A DNA stretch of 64,000 bases from Pseudoduganella ginsengisoli (GCF_009720865.1 NZ_WNLA01000012.1:1-64000); one strand, 5' to 3'. Positions 7,188 through 15,930 are shown, numbered from the stretch's first letter. Numbers and translations are program-made. Notes: generated by a model not told the origin, from the letters alone.

Positions 7188-9101
7188 TTACTGGCGGTAT
7201 TCGATCACCGGCAACTCGATTGTGCTGGCCGCCTGCGCGCCGTAATACACGCTGTGCGTCGCCTTGCGGTAATCGCCCGGCTGCGCGTAGAAAATATTCG
7301 GCACATAGGTTTGCGGATTGCGGTCATACAGCGGGAACCAGCTGGACTGGATCTGCACCATGACGCGGTGCCCCGGCAAGAACACGTGGTTTGCGTTGGG
7401 CAGCGCAAAGCGGTAGCGCTGCACCTGCCCCGCAGGAATTGGCGACGGCTGCGACAGGCTGTCGCGGTAGCGGCCCCGGAAAATCTCCATCGCGATGCCT
7501 TGCTGGTAACCGCCCAGTTCTGGCTGCGACGGCACTTCGTCCGGATGCACGTCGATCAATTTCACCACCCAGTCCGCATCGGTGCCGGTGGTGGCCGCAT
7601 ATAAATCCACGCGCGGCTGGCCGGCAATGGCCAGCGGCGCCGCCAGCGGTTCCGTCACGTACACCAGCACATCCGGCCGGTCGCCGGCAAAGCGCTGGTC
7701 CGACACCAGCCACGGCTTCCACACATTTTCATCATGCAGGCGCACCGGGCGCGGCACGAACGGCACCGGCTTCAACGGGTCGGAAAGGTAATCGTCATGG
7801 CCCTGCTGCCCAGGCGCCGCAAAGCCCAGGCCGAAGCCCGGCTGCAGGTACAGCATCCTGGCTGCGGACAGGCAGCCCGACCCGCACGATTGCGGCCATT
7901 GCGTATAACGCTGCCAGCGGTCCGCGCCAGTCTGGTAGCTGAGCACCGGTGGCGTGTCCGCGGGCGGGGCGCCGTCTTTCAGGTGTTGGTTGAAGAAGGG
8001 CTGCAGCACATCGCGGCGGAACTGGCGCGCCGTGTCGCCTTCGAAGCGCAGCGCGCCCAATCTGCTGCCATCGTAATTGACGCCGCTGTGGCGCCACGGC
8101 CCGATCGCCAGGAAGTTCATGCGGTTGTCGTGGTCTTGCTTTTCCATCGCCGCATAGGCCGCGTACGGGCCATATATATCTTCCTGGTCCCACTGGCCGA
8201 CAATATGCATGGTCGGCACTTTCAGCTTGCGCGCACCGACCAGGCGGTCCAGCGCCTGCTCTTGCCAGTATTGGTCGTATGCCGGATGCTCGAACAGCTT
8301 TTTCGTGAAATTCAGCTGGTCGAGGCCGAAGCGCTTTGCATAGCCGGATGCGGAACCGGAACGCAGCACGCTGTCGTAATCATCGTAAATGCCGCTGGCC
8401 AAACCTTCGCCACGGCCCCGCACCGTCGTCTGCCCTGCCACGTAATCGAGCGACGGCATGCGGAACGCGCCGTTGTGGAACCAGTCGTCGCCGCGCCAGC
8501 CATCGACCATGGCGCTCATGGGCGCGGCGGCTTTCAGCGCCGGATGCGGGTCGGCCAGCGCCATCATGACAGTAAAGCCTTCGTACGATGAACCCAGCAT
8601 GCCGACCTTGCCATTGCTTTCATGGACATTTTTCACCAGCCAGTCGATGGTATCCCACGCGTCCGTTGCGTGGTCGGTTTTCGTATGGTTCAGCGGCCCG
8701 CGCAGCGGGCGCGTCATCACGTAATCGCCTTCGGACCCATATTTGCCCCGCACGTCCTGGAATACGCGGATATATCCTTCCGCCACGAAAAATTCATCGC
8801 CCTGCGGCAAGGACGCCAATAACGACGGGCTGACATTGCGCTGTGCGCGCCGCGCCGCGTTATATGGCGTGCGGGTCAGCAGGATTGGCGCGTGTTGCGC
8901 GCCTTTCGGAATCATGATGACGGTGTGCAGCTTGACGCCATCGCGCATCGGGATCATGACGACGCGGCGGACGTAATCCGCCTGTCCGGCCGGGACATCG
9001 AAACTGGCGGGGATATCCGGCGCCATGGGCGGTGTTTGCGCCATGGCAGAGGTAGTGAGCAGCAAGGACAAGGTCATGGCGGCCGGCAAGCGTTGTCGCA
9101 T
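7188..9101 (-). CDS. secreted CocE/NonD-family hydrolase (X-Pro dipeptidyl-peptidase S15 fold)
   Basis: 637 residues. ATG 9101 is chosen because GAGGAG lies 9 bases upstream and a signal peptide follows (MRQRLPAAMTLSLLL to AMAQ). The alpha/beta-hydrolase domain begins RRVVMIPMRDGVKLHTV and has the nucleophile elbow GMLGSSYEGFTVMMAL. The WQRYTQWP region leads to a C-terminal jelly-roll beta domain typical of CocE/X-Pro peptidases (PLAIAGQPRVDLYAATTGTD, HRVMVQIQSSWFPLYDRNPQ). It probably cleaves ester or amide bonds, such as glutaryl-7-ACA- or cocaine-like substrates or peptides, in the periplasm. Substrate unknown. Confidence 0.88.
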   Translation of the reverse strand: MRQRLPAAMTLSLLLTTSAMAQTPPMAPDIPASFDVPAGQADYVRRVVMIPMRDGVKLHTVIMIPKGAQHAPILLTRTPYNAARRAQRNVSPSLLASLPQGDEFFVAEGYIRVFQDVRGKYGSEGDYVMTRPLRGPLNHTKTDHATDAWDTIDWLVKNVHESNGKVGMLGSSYEGFTVMMALADPHPALKAAAPMSAMVDGWRGDDWFHNGAFRMPSLDYVAGQTTVRGRGEGLASGIYDDYDSVLRSGSASGYAKRFGLDQLNFTKKLFEHPAYDQYWQEQALDRLVGARKLKVPTMHIVGQWDQEDIYGPYAAYAAMEKQDHDNRMNFLAIGPWRHSGVNYDGSRLGALRFEGDTARQFRRDVLQPFFNQHLKDGAPPADTPPVLSYQTGADRWQRYTQWPQSCGSGCLSAARMLYLQPGFGLGFAAPGQQGHDDYLSDPLKPVPFVPRPVRLHDENVWKPWLVSDQRFAGDRPDVLVYVTEPLAAPLAIAGQPRVDLYAATTGTDADWVVKLIDVHPDEVPSQPELGGYQQGIAMEIFRGRYRDSLSQPSPIPAGQVQRYRFALPNANHVFLPGHRVMVQIQSSWFPLYDRNPQTYVPNIFYAQPGDYRKATHSVYYGAQAASTIELPVIEYRQ

Positions 9102-9240
9102 CAATTCAGGCTCCTCGATAAGTAATTCCCCATCGTACCGAACCCTATTACCTTCGGCAATATCCACACTGTGCGTGTGTGCGCACATACTGCACCGCTG
9201 AGCCGGCCTACAGTGGCGGCATACTTTCAGGAGGAAAATC

Positions 9241-9642
9241 ATGAAAAAACTGCTGATTGCCGCCGCGCTGGCGGGTTCCCTGGGCGCCACGGCGCTGCCA
9301 TCGTTTGCCGACACGCTGATCGTGCGCACGGCGCCGCCGCCAGTCCGTGAAGAAATCGTGCCGGATGCGCGCCATGGCTATACGTGGGTGGCCGGGCACT
9401 GGGACTGGAATGGCCGCCGCTACGTGTGGATCCGTGGCAGGTGGGTCCGCGACCGGCCCGGCTATGTGTACCATCCGCAAGTGTGGGAAGAACGCGATGG
9501 CCGCTGGGTGGCGGAGCGGGGCCGCTGGGCCCGGGGTGACCGCGACCACGACGGTATTCCCAACCGCTATGACCGCGACCGCGACAATGACGGCGTCCCC
9601 AACCGCGCCGATGCCGCGCCGAACGATCCCCGCCGGTACTAA
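9241..9642 (+). CDS. secreted YXWXGXW-repeat protein, short paralogue with Asp repeats
   Basis: 133 residues. A signal peptide (MKKLLIAAALAGSLGATALP, then SFAD) is followed by one Trp/Tyr unit (HGYTWVAGHWDWNGRRYVWI, RGRW, YVYHPQVWEERDGRW) and two DRDxDGxPNRxD repeats near the end. The order of modules is the same as in the 257-residue protein at 2036, with one repeat block instead of two. RBS is CAGGAGGAAAATC before ATG. Calcium binding is inferred from the Asp pattern. Confidence 0.8.
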   Translation: MKKLLIAAALAGSLGATALPSFADTLIVRTAPPPVREEIVPDARHGYTWVAGHWDWNGRRYVWIRGRWVRDRPGYVYHPQVWEERDGRWVAERGRWARGDRDHDGIPNRYDRDRDNDGVPNRADAAPNDPRRY

Positions 9643-9653
9643 TGGCTAAACCA

Positions 9654-9682
9654 TTGCCGCGGCCTTGACAGGGCCGCGGCAA
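9654..9682. terminator. strong hairpin after the short repeat-protein gene
   Basis: TTGCCGCGGCC (9654-9664) pairs perfectly with GGCCGCGGCAA (9672-9682) over a 7-base loop, 12 bases after the stop at 9642. There is no T run, so it may protect the 3' end or act with Rho rather than be a classical terminator. Confidence 0.5.
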
Positions 9683-9798
9683 GGTGCAACCATAACGGGA
9701 TGAAATTTTTCCAACCACATCGCTCCTGCATGCTTAGCCAAAATTGGTGGCGCCGCTGAACCAGCGCGGCCATTGAATAGTGATGTGAATAATTAGTC

Positions 9799-9827
9799 AA
9801 CGCCGCCTCTGCACAGGTGGCGTTTTT
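9799..9827 (+). terminator. hairpin plus T run in the trpS leader
   Basis: AACGCCGCC (9799-9807) pairs with GGTGGCGTT (9816-9824), one wobble, followed by TTTTT. It ends about 40 bases before trpS. It could terminate the previous transcript or act as an attenuator in the trpS leader; no leader peptide with Trp codons is evident. Confidence 0.5.
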
Positions 9828-9867
9828 GTTGGCGCAACAGGCGGGGGCAAGGAAAAGGAACCCTCGT

Positions 9868-10905
9868 ATGGACCAGCCAGCAGCCGTAATCACCACCGCA
9901 CCAACTTCCCCTACCGTGATCTTGACGGGCGACCGTCCGACCGGTCCCCTGCACCTGGGCCACTACGTCGGCAGCCTGCGCGGCCGCGTGCAATACCAGC
10001 ACGACTACAAGCAATTCGTCATGCTGGCCGATTCCCAGGCGCTGACGGACAACATGGATGACATCGACAAGGTGCACCGCAACGTGGTGGAAGTGGCGCT
10101 GGATTACCTGGCAGTCGGCATCGATCCCGCCAAGACCACGATTTTCATCCAGTCGCAAATTCCTGAACTGGCGGAACTGACGTTTTATTACCTGAACCTG
10201 GTGACGGTGGCACGCCTGGAACGCAATCCGACCGTCAAGCAGGAAATCGTGCTGCGCGGCTTCGAGCGCGACATCCCCGCCGGCTTCCTGACGTATCCAG
10301 CCAGCCAGGCCGCCGACATCACGGCGTTCAAGGCGCAAGTGGTGCCGGTCGGCGAAGACCAGATCCCGATGATCGAGCAGACCAATGAAATCGTGCGCCG
10401 CTTTAACCGCACGTATAACCAGGAAATCCTCGTCGAGTGCAAGGCGCTGGTGCCGGAAATCGGCCGCCTGCCGGGCACCGACGGCAAAGCCAAGATGAGT
10501 AAATCGCTGGGCAACACGATCAACCTGGGCGCATCCAGCGATGAAATCCGCGCGGCCGTGAAAAAGGTGTACACCGATCCGCTGCACCTGCGCGTCGAAG
10601 ATCCGGGCCACCTGGAAGGCAACGTCGCCTTTATTTACCTCGATGCGTTTGACAACGACAAGGCGTCGCTGGAAGAAATGAAAGCGCATTACCAGCGCGG
10701 CGGCCTGGGCGACTCCATCGTCAAGAAGCGCCTGGACGCCGTCTTGCAGGAATTGCTGGCCCCGATCCGCGCACGCCGCGAAGAACTGGCCAAAGACAAA
10801 GGCTATGTCATGCAAGTGCTGAAGGAAGGCACGATGCGCGCCCGCGAAGTGGCGGCCCGCACGACCGATGAAGTCAAGGCCGCGCTGGGCCTGAATTACT
10901 TTTAA
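9868..10905 (+). CDS. trpS: tryptophanyl-tRNA synthetase
   Basis: 345 residues. It charges tRNA(Trp) with tryptophan in the cytoplasm. The class I signatures are clear: GPLHLGHYVGSLRGR (HIGH-type) and GKAKMSKSLGNTI (KMSKS). GDRPTGPLH and PASQAADITAFKAQVVPVGEDQ are typical TrpS segments. Start at 9868 is preferred over an upstream in-frame codon because AAGGAA lies 9 bases before it and homologues begin near ILTGDRPTG. The gene is followed 3 bases later by a small membrane protein gene, probably cotranscribed. Confidence 0.96.
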   Translation: MDQPAAVITTAPTSPTVILTGDRPTGPLHLGHYVGSLRGRVQYQHDYKQFVMLADSQALTDNMDDIDKVHRNVVEVALDYLAVGIDPAKTTIFIQSQIPELAELTFYYLNLVTVARLERNPTVKQEIVLRGFERDIPAGFLTYPASQAADITAFKAQVVPVGEDQIPMIEQTNEIVRRFNRTYNQEILVECKALVPEIGRLPGTDGKAKMSKSLGNTINLGASSDEIRAAVKKVYTDPLHLRVEDPGHLEGNVAFIYLDAFDNDKASLEEMKAHYQRGGLGDSIVKKRLDAVLQELLAPIRARREELAKDKGYVMQVLKEGTMRAREVAARTTDEVKAALGLNYF

Positions 10906-10908
10906 ACG

Positions 10909-11190
10909 ATGACGGCCATCGTTTGGACGCTGGCGGTGTACGGCATCGCCAGCGTCATCTGCTTCATGTTTTACGCAGCGGACAAGTCCGCTGCCCGCGC
11001 CGGCCGCTGGCGCATCCCGGAAAGCACGTTATTGATGCTGGGCCTGTGCTGCGGCTGGCCCGGCGGCGTCGTGGCGCAGCAGTGGCTGCGCCATAAATCC
11101 GTCAAGGCATCGTTCCGCCTGAAATTCTGGGGCACGGTGCTGGTCAATGTGGCGGCCTTTATCGGGCTGGCGCAGGTGGCGCTGCGATAG
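10909..11190 (+). CDS. DUF1294 small membrane protein
   Basis: 93 residues with about three hydrophobic helices. The signature FYAADKSAARAGRWRIPEST followed by LCCGWPGGVVAQQWLRHKS and FRLKFW is the DUF1294 pattern (YxxDKxxA...R.PE..L). Function unknown. It begins 3 bases after trpS. The end of this gene overlaps the C-terminal remnant of the broken hydrolase on the other strand (to 11159). Confidence 0.88.
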   Translation: MTAIVWTLAVYGIASVICFMFYAADKSAARAGRWRIPESTLLMLGLCCGWPGGVVAQQWLRHKSVKASFRLKFWGTVLVNVAAFIGLAQVALR

Positions 11191-11759
11191 CGGTTGCCGG
11201 CTGCTGCAGGTAGCGCTGCAGGAATGGCAGTATGGCAGCCGCGTACGCTGCCGGATCGTAGGCATGCAAGTCCGGAATACACCAGTGCAGCCGCGCCCAG
11301 CGACACACCGATCACCCCGGCTTTTTCCATTGGCACTTCGTGGCGCAGCCAGTCCAGCGCACTGCGGACCCCGGCCGCTTCGCGCCAGCCAAACGTGATA
11401 TGGCCGCCGCCGCTTTCGCCATGTGCCGGCAAATCCACCAGCAAGACACTGTAGCCTGACTGCTTCAGCATGCGGGCCCGCTGCAGCATGGCCATGCGGT
11501 CGCCACGCACGCCGTGCAGCAGCAGGACGGCGCCCACACCCGGCGTGCCCGGCACGAACCAGCCGCGCACCGTGTAGCCATCGGCGGGCAAGCTGACGTC
11601 GCGCGCCTGTAAATCAGGCGGCGCCGCCCCGATGACTCGCGACGCAGGGCGGCTCAGCAATTCGCCCGCAGCGATGACGGCCAGCGCCGCCAGTGCGGCA
11701 GCGGCCAGCGCTGCCACCCGCAGGCGGCGGTTCGATAGTATTTCATCAACCCGCAGCAT
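11159..11759 (-). pseudogene. alpha/beta hydrolase with internal deletion and frameshift
   Basis: From ATG 11759 the frame gives an N-terminal membrane anchor (VAALAAAALAALAVIAAGEL), a hydrolase start (GAVLLLHGVRGDR, VLLVDLPAHGESGG) and the nucleophile elbow GVIGVSLGAAALVYSG near 11290. The original frame then turns into nonsense, while a different minus frame from about 11283 reads DLHAYDPAAYAAAILPFLQR and on to a TAA at 11159, which is how such hydrolases normally end. The stretch carrying the catalytic Asp and His (roughly 80-100 residues expected) is missing. It sits 22 bases after the erythromycin-esterase-like gene and was probably its operon partner. Confidence 0.8.
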
Positions 11760-11780
11760 AGCGGGATTTACCGCCACGCG

Positions 11781-13133
11781 CTACAGCCCCGATGGATACG
11801 TCTCCGGCAATTCCTCGCCATGCCACAGCGCCGAGCGCTCCAGCGGCTGCACGGCATTGCTGCGGTCCACGTGGATCAGTGCATCGAACTGGCGCGCCAC
11901 GTCCGCATGGAAGTAATGGCTTTGGCGTTCCGTATCGGGCCGGTAAATCACACCGATCGCGCGTTCGAGCTTTTCACGCGGCAAGCGCGCCTGTACGGTG
12001 GCGTTGCCGGTGACCGGCAATAAAAAATCGCCGATGCCGATGCCCACCGCATGCATGACCCGTTCAATACTGTCGATACGCGACGGCACGACAGGTTTTA
12101 ATTCCGCCACGCTATCCCATTCGGTCGCCGCCGTAACAAAACCCGCATGCGTGGTAAAGCCCAATATAAAGGCTTCGCCGGGCGGATAATTCTGCCGCAC
12201 CAGCTGGCCAAGATTCAATTGGCCGCCCTCGCCCATTTCCGTGGCGCGCGCATCGCCCAAATGCGAATTATGCGCCCACACGATAATACGGGCGGGTTTC
12301 CGGCTCGCGCGGCGGCTTAAATGCGTGCGCAGCGCATGCAGGGTGTCCGCCATGTGCGTATCGCGGATATTCCACGATGCATCGCCGCGCTGGAACATCG
12401 CGCGGTAATACGTTTCCGCATTTTTCGCCACCCGCGCATTTTGCTGCGCATAAAACAATTCATCGGGAACCGCGCCGCCCGGCGTACTCCAATACAGCGC
12501 CGCTTCCGCATTCATTTCCCGCAGTTGCCGCACCAGTTCATCTTCGCAGTCAGGCCGCAAGCCATACGCTGCCGCATAGCCATAATGCTGCGGGTCCGGC
12601 GATGGGTGGTTCATGCATGCATAGCGTTCGCGGGCGCGCCGCGCCGCCACCGGATCTTCCTTGTCGAGATACGCAATCACGGCATCCATCGACGCGTGCA
12701 AACTGTATAAATCCAGTCCATAAAAACCAATGCGCTGGCCAGGCTGCGGCACGTGCGCATTGTGGGCCCGCATCCATTCGATCAGCGATACGATTTCCGT
12801 ATTACGCCACATCCATTGCGGAAAACGCTGGAAGCCGGACAGCGCCGCATCCGGCGTGGTATCCGGCGTGGCGCCATGCTGCACATAGCGGCTGACGCGC
12901 AGCGCATCCGGCCAGTCCGCTTCGACGGCAATCGCATCAAAGCCCGCTTCGACAATCAGCCGCTTGCTGATTTCGGCCCGCAGCCGGTAAAACTCGCGCG
13001 TGCCATGCGTGGCTTCACCCAGCAGTACCAGCGACGCATCGCCGATCTGTTCGAGCAGCTGGCTGTAGTGCTCATCCTGCGCCAGCGGCTGCGCTTCGCG
13101 CCGCAGCGCCTCTATGGTGGCGGTATCGGTCAT
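11781..13133 (-). CDS. erythromycin esterase family protein
   Basis: 450 residues from the second ATG (13133), which has GGAGGAGGG at proper spacing; the ATG at 13139 is only 1-2 bases from that site. Family motifs are LVLLGEATHGTREFYRLRAE (Glu/His), AIAVEADWPDALRVSRYV, RIGFYGLDLYSL and IIVWAHNSHLGDARATEMG. The Ere family hydrolyses macrolide lactones in some members, but most chromosomal members are uncharacterised and resistance should not be assumed. Cytoplasmic, no signal peptide. Confidence 0.88.
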   Translation of the reverse strand: MTDTATIEALRREAQPLAQDEHYSQLLEQIGDASLVLLGEATHGTREFYRLRAEISKRLIVEAGFDAIAVEADWPDALRVSRYVQHGATPDTTPDAALSGFQRFPQWMWRNTEIVSLIEWMRAHNAHVPQPGQRIGFYGLDLYSLHASMDAVIAYLDKEDPVAARRARERYACMNHPSPDPQHYGYAAAYGLRPDCEDELVRQLREMNAEAALYWSTPGGAVPDELFYAQQNARVAKNAETYYRAMFQRGDASWNIRDTHMADTLHALRTHLSRRASRKPARIIVWAHNSHLGDARATEMGEGGQLNLGQLVRQNYPPGEAFILGFTTHAGFVTAATEWDSVAELKPVVPSRIDSIERVMHAVGIGIGDFLLPVTGNATVQARLPREKLERAIGVIYRPDTERQSHYFHADVARQFDALIHVDRSNAVQPLERSALWHGEELPETYPSGL

Positions 13134-13249
13134 ATGCATTCCCTCCTCCAGTCCATGCTACGCGGGCCCCACCGGCAGCGTCGCACGCAAGGGACCCAAA
13201 CAGGAAAACTATGTCGCCGGAAAGCGTGGAAGTTGCCGTAGCTTCAAGT

Positions 13250-13337
13250 GTAGGGCGGATTAGCGTTAGCGTAATCCGCCATGCGTGCAGGCCGCACAGG
13301 CATGGCGGATTACGCGCTGCGTGCTAATCCGCCCTAC
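13250..13337. repeat. 88-bp nested palindrome, REP-like
   Basis: GTAGGGCGGATTAGC (13250-13264) pairs with GCTAATCCGCCCTAC (13323-13337). Inside it, GCGTAATCCGCCATGC (13269-13284) pairs with GCATGGCGGATTACGC (13300-13315). It fills most of the 303-base gap between divergent genes at 13133 and 13437. The GGCGGATTA core recurs at 7131 and 34609. Nothing else is seen in this gap apart from a weak GGAAAG before 13437. Confidence 0.9.
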
Positions 13338-13436
13338 GCAGGCAGTACGAGGTATCCCACGATTGCCGGTGACAGCGCCAACAGGAAAGGCCGCCATATG
13401 AGACACTAGCGCCCTTGCAAAATGGAAAGCTAACTC

Positions 13437-14390
13437 ATGTGGAATGGCGTACTGTGCGGGTTACTGGCGGGAGCAATGTGGGGCATGGTGTTCATCGTGC
13501 CCGAACTGCTGTCCGCATTCACGCCGATGGAAATGGCAGTGGGCCGCTATACCGCGTATGGCGCCATTGCGCTGGCCTTGATGCTGCCGCGCCTGAAAAG
13601 CTTAATGCGCCGGCTCGACCGCAGCGACTGCCTGGCATTGGTGCGGCACGCACTGGCCGGCAACATCGTGTATTACATGCTGCTGGCCATGGGCGTGAAG
13701 CTGGCCGGTGTGGCGCCCACGTCGCTGATCATCGGCGTGCTGCCGATTTCCGTCACGCTGATGGGCCGCAAGGACCATGGCGCCGTGCCGCTGCGCCAGC
13801 TGGCCATGCCGCTGCTGGTGACGGCAACCGGCATTGCCTGCATCAATGTCGACGTGTTCACGCATGCACAGGCGGCGGGCGGCAGCTTGTGGCGCATCTC
13901 GCTGGGCGTGCTGTGCGCAACGGGCGCGCTGTTTTGCTGGAGCTGGTACACGCTGGACAATGCCCGGTATTTAAAACAGCACCACCACTTCAGCAGTGCG
14001 GAATGGTCGGCGCTGTATGGTTTATCGAGCGGGCTGATTGCGCTGGTTATCGGCGCCATGGCTTTCGCCGTATGGCGCGGCGACATTACCGGCGCGGCAG
14101 CGGTGGCCAGCGGGCGTGACTGGACCACGTTCTGGATCACCAATGCGCTGCTGGCGCTGGGCGCCTCCGTGATTGGCAATCATTTGTGGAATATTGCCAG
14201 CCGCCGCGTGCCCGTGACTTTATCCGGGCAGCTGATTTTATTTGAAACGCTATTTGCGCTGCTGTACGGGTTTATTTATAAGCACCAGTGGCCGCGCGTG
14301 CTGGAAGCGGTGGCAATTGTGCTGCTGGCTACGGGCGTACTGTGGTCGGTGCGGGTCCATGCACTGGAAGAGGAAGTGCACGGGGCGTAG
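13437..14390 (+). CDS. DMT-superfamily exporter (EamA-like)
   Basis: 317 residues with about ten hydrophobic segments, the usual EamA length. It starts WNGVLCGLLAGAMWGMVFI and carries the paired EamA repeats: PMEMAVGRYTAYGAIALALM in the first half, and GASVIGNHLWNIASRRVPVT with LSGQLILFETLFALLYGFI in the second. Such proteins export amino acids or other metabolites across the inner membrane; the substrate is unknown. The start follows GGAAAG. It faces the PaiB-like gene tail to tail. Confidence 0.85.
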   Translation: MWNGVLCGLLAGAMWGMVFIVPELLSAFTPMEMAVGRYTAYGAIALALMLPRLKSLMRRLDRSDCLALVRHALAGNIVYYMLLAMGVKLAGVAPTSLIIGVLPISVTLMGRKDHGAVPLRQLAMPLLVTATGIACINVDVFTHAQAAGGSLWRISLGVLCATGALFCWSWYTLDNARYLKQHHHFSSAEWSALYGLSSGLIALVIGAMAFAVWRGDITGAAAVASGRDWTTFWITNALLALGASVIGNHLWNIASRRVPVTLSGQLILFETLFALLYGFIYKHQWPRVLEAVAIVLLATGVLWSVRVHALEEEVHGA

Positions 14391-14410
14391 TCAATGCCGC
14401 CCCGCGGGAT

Positions 14411-15037
14411 TTAAGCCAGCGTCGCAGCGACCAGTGCGGCCATTTCATTTTCGCCGTGCTGCTGCAAGCCTTCCACGACGCTCGCACGGTCTGCTGAACT
14501 GCGGTTTTGGCTGGTTTTCCATTTACCGGCAATCGATGCAATGGGAATTTCTATGCCAACAATTGCGCGAGTGACAGCGGCAATAAAATCCGCCGGCGCA
14601 TCGGATACTTTCCATGGCTGCGGCAAACGCGCTTCTTTAAAATCCGTTAAATCATCGAGCTGGCGGCGCAGCCAAGCCGCATCGTCCACCAGCCGCGCAT
14701 TGCCGCGTGCCTGCACCATCGTGAAATTCCACGTCGGTACGACTTTATGCGTTTCCGCTTTACTGGCATACCACGACGGACTGACATACGCATCCGGTCC
14801 CTGGAATACCACCAGGCATTCCGCTCCTTCCAGCAACGCGCCACATACGGGATTCGCGCGCGGCGCATGGGCGCGCAGCACACCGCATTCGCCTTCATCC
14901 GCATACAGCATAAATGGCAGCAAATCTGCCGTGACACCCGATGGCGATGCGACGACCAGCATACCCAGCGGGTAGCTGCGGATCAAATCGTGCTGGAGGT
15001 CGAGACGGTCTTGCTTGAATTGAGGCTGGCAATACAT
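14411..15037 (-). CDS. PaiB-type FMN-binding protein / putative negative regulator
   Basis: 208 residues, the normal length for PaiB. The N-terminus (MYCQPQFKQDRLDLQHDLIR) and the segments LVVASPSGVTADLLPFML, RAHAPRANPV and VSPSWYASKAETHKVVPTWN match the split-barrel FMN-binding PaiB family. In Bacillus, PaiB affects protease and sporulation gene expression; in proteobacteria it is an FMN-binding protein of uncertain role. Cytoplasmic. No paiA acetyltransferase gene adjoins it. Confidence 0.88.
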   Translation of the reverse strand: MYCQPQFKQDRLDLQHDLIRSYPLGMLVVASPSGVTADLLPFMLYADEGECGVLRAHAPRANPVCGALLEGAECLVVFQGPDAYVSPSWYASKAETHKVVPTWNFTMVQARGNARLVDDAAWLRRQLDDLTDFKEARLPQPWKVSDAPADFIAAVTRAIVGIEIPIASIAGKWKTSQNRSSADRASVVEGLQQHGENEMAALVAATLA

Positions 15038-15132
15038 GGCGATCCGGCACCCCTGATTAAAATCTCAGTATATCGGGCCGGTGGAGCTATCACGAGAGCC
15101 ACTATTGATTAATTTTATGGAGCCAGGCTGGA

Positions 15133-15747
15133 TTACGCCAGCAAGCCGTTTTCACTTAATACATCCTGCACCAGTTCCAGCCGCAGCACGGGATTCAACT
15201 GCGCCATCATCAATTGCTTGTGTTCCAGCCCGAGCCGCAGCAATTCACACCAGCGGTTGGCCACCCAGCCGCAATCTTCCAGTTTATACGGTGGCCGCAG
15301 CGGCATTTGCGCCGGCGGCAATTGGCGTTTTTCCAGCGAGCGGATAACGGCGGCCAGCGCATCGGCCACATCTTGCTGTTCTTCCGGCACCGGCAGCGCG
15401 CGGTCGCCTTCCAGCATTTCCACTTCCCCCATCCACAAACCATGTTTCAACTGTTCCGCCAGTTCGATACGGAAGCGCTGCGTGCCGACACACGTCACCT
15501 GCAGCAAACCCGTCACGGGCGAACTCCATTCGGTAATGCGCGCCATGGTGCCGACGGCAGCCAGTTCTTCGTGCTGCTCCGGGCGCTGCACTTCGTTGCC
15601 GGCAAACAGCGCGACCACGCCAAATTCATCGCCGCTGGCGATGCATTTGCGGATTAAATCCAGATACCGCACTTCGAACACTTGCAACGGCAAGTGGCCG
15701 TCGGGAAAAAGCACGGTATTGAGCGGGAATAAAGGAATCTCGTGCAT
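15133..15747 (-). CDS. Lon N-terminal domain protein
   Basis: 204 residues. The whole protein is the substrate-recognition (LON) domain without the ATPase or protease: IPLFPLNTVLFPDGHLPLQV, FEVRYLDLIRKCI, FGVVAL and GTMARITEW are typical. The C-terminal half is helical. Stand-alone LON proteins are common in betaproteobacteria; a role in protein quality control is inferred. It begins 95 bases before the PaiB-like gene on the same strand and may share its transcript. Confidence 0.9.
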   Translation of the reverse strand: MHEIPLFPLNTVLFPDGHLPLQVFEVRYLDLIRKCIASGDEFGVVALFAGNEVQRPEQHEELAAVGTMARITEWSSPVTGLLQVTCVGTQRFRIELAEQLKHGLWMGEVEMLEGDRALPVPEEQQDVADALAAVIRSLEKRQLPPAQMPLRPPYKLEDCGWVANRWCELLRLGLEHKQLMMAQLNPVLRLELVQDVLSENGLLA

Positions 15748-15850
15748 GGTTCATCTTCGCACAACAGGCTTTCCTCTGCCTCAAATTCATGCATCCAGGC
15801 ATGAAAATGTCGCCTTTCAGCACGAAAGCCACAAATCCGCGCCACCGGCA

Positions 15851-15887
15851 AAAAAAATCCGGCATCGCCACAGGCGCATGCCGGATT
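15851..15887 (-). terminator. Rho-independent terminator of the H-NS gene
   Basis: AATCCGGCAT (15856-15865) pairs with ATGCCGGATT (15878-15887). On the minus strand the hairpin is followed by a run of T (complement of 15851-15857), 44 bases after the H-NS stop at 15931. Confidence 0.88.
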
Positions 15888-15930
15888 TTCAGGGAACTGC
15901 ACAGCGCAAGGCGTGCAGTTGCAAGCGAAC

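Noticed and set aside
9102..9240. Z-DNA-like GTGCGTGTGTGCGCACAT tract before the repeat-protein gene
   Set aside because: Short and compatible with chance in GC-rich DNA; no further support.
10971..11777. Continuous 268-codon minus-strand frame covering the hydrolase and DUF1294 region
   Set aside because: Only its first part is hydrolase; after the nucleophile elbow it is out-of-frame antisense of DUF1294, so I report a pseudogene.
11781..13133. A resistance gene for macrolides
   Set aside because: The family assignment is sound, but most chromosomal members are uncharacterised and nothing here shows activity on macrolides.
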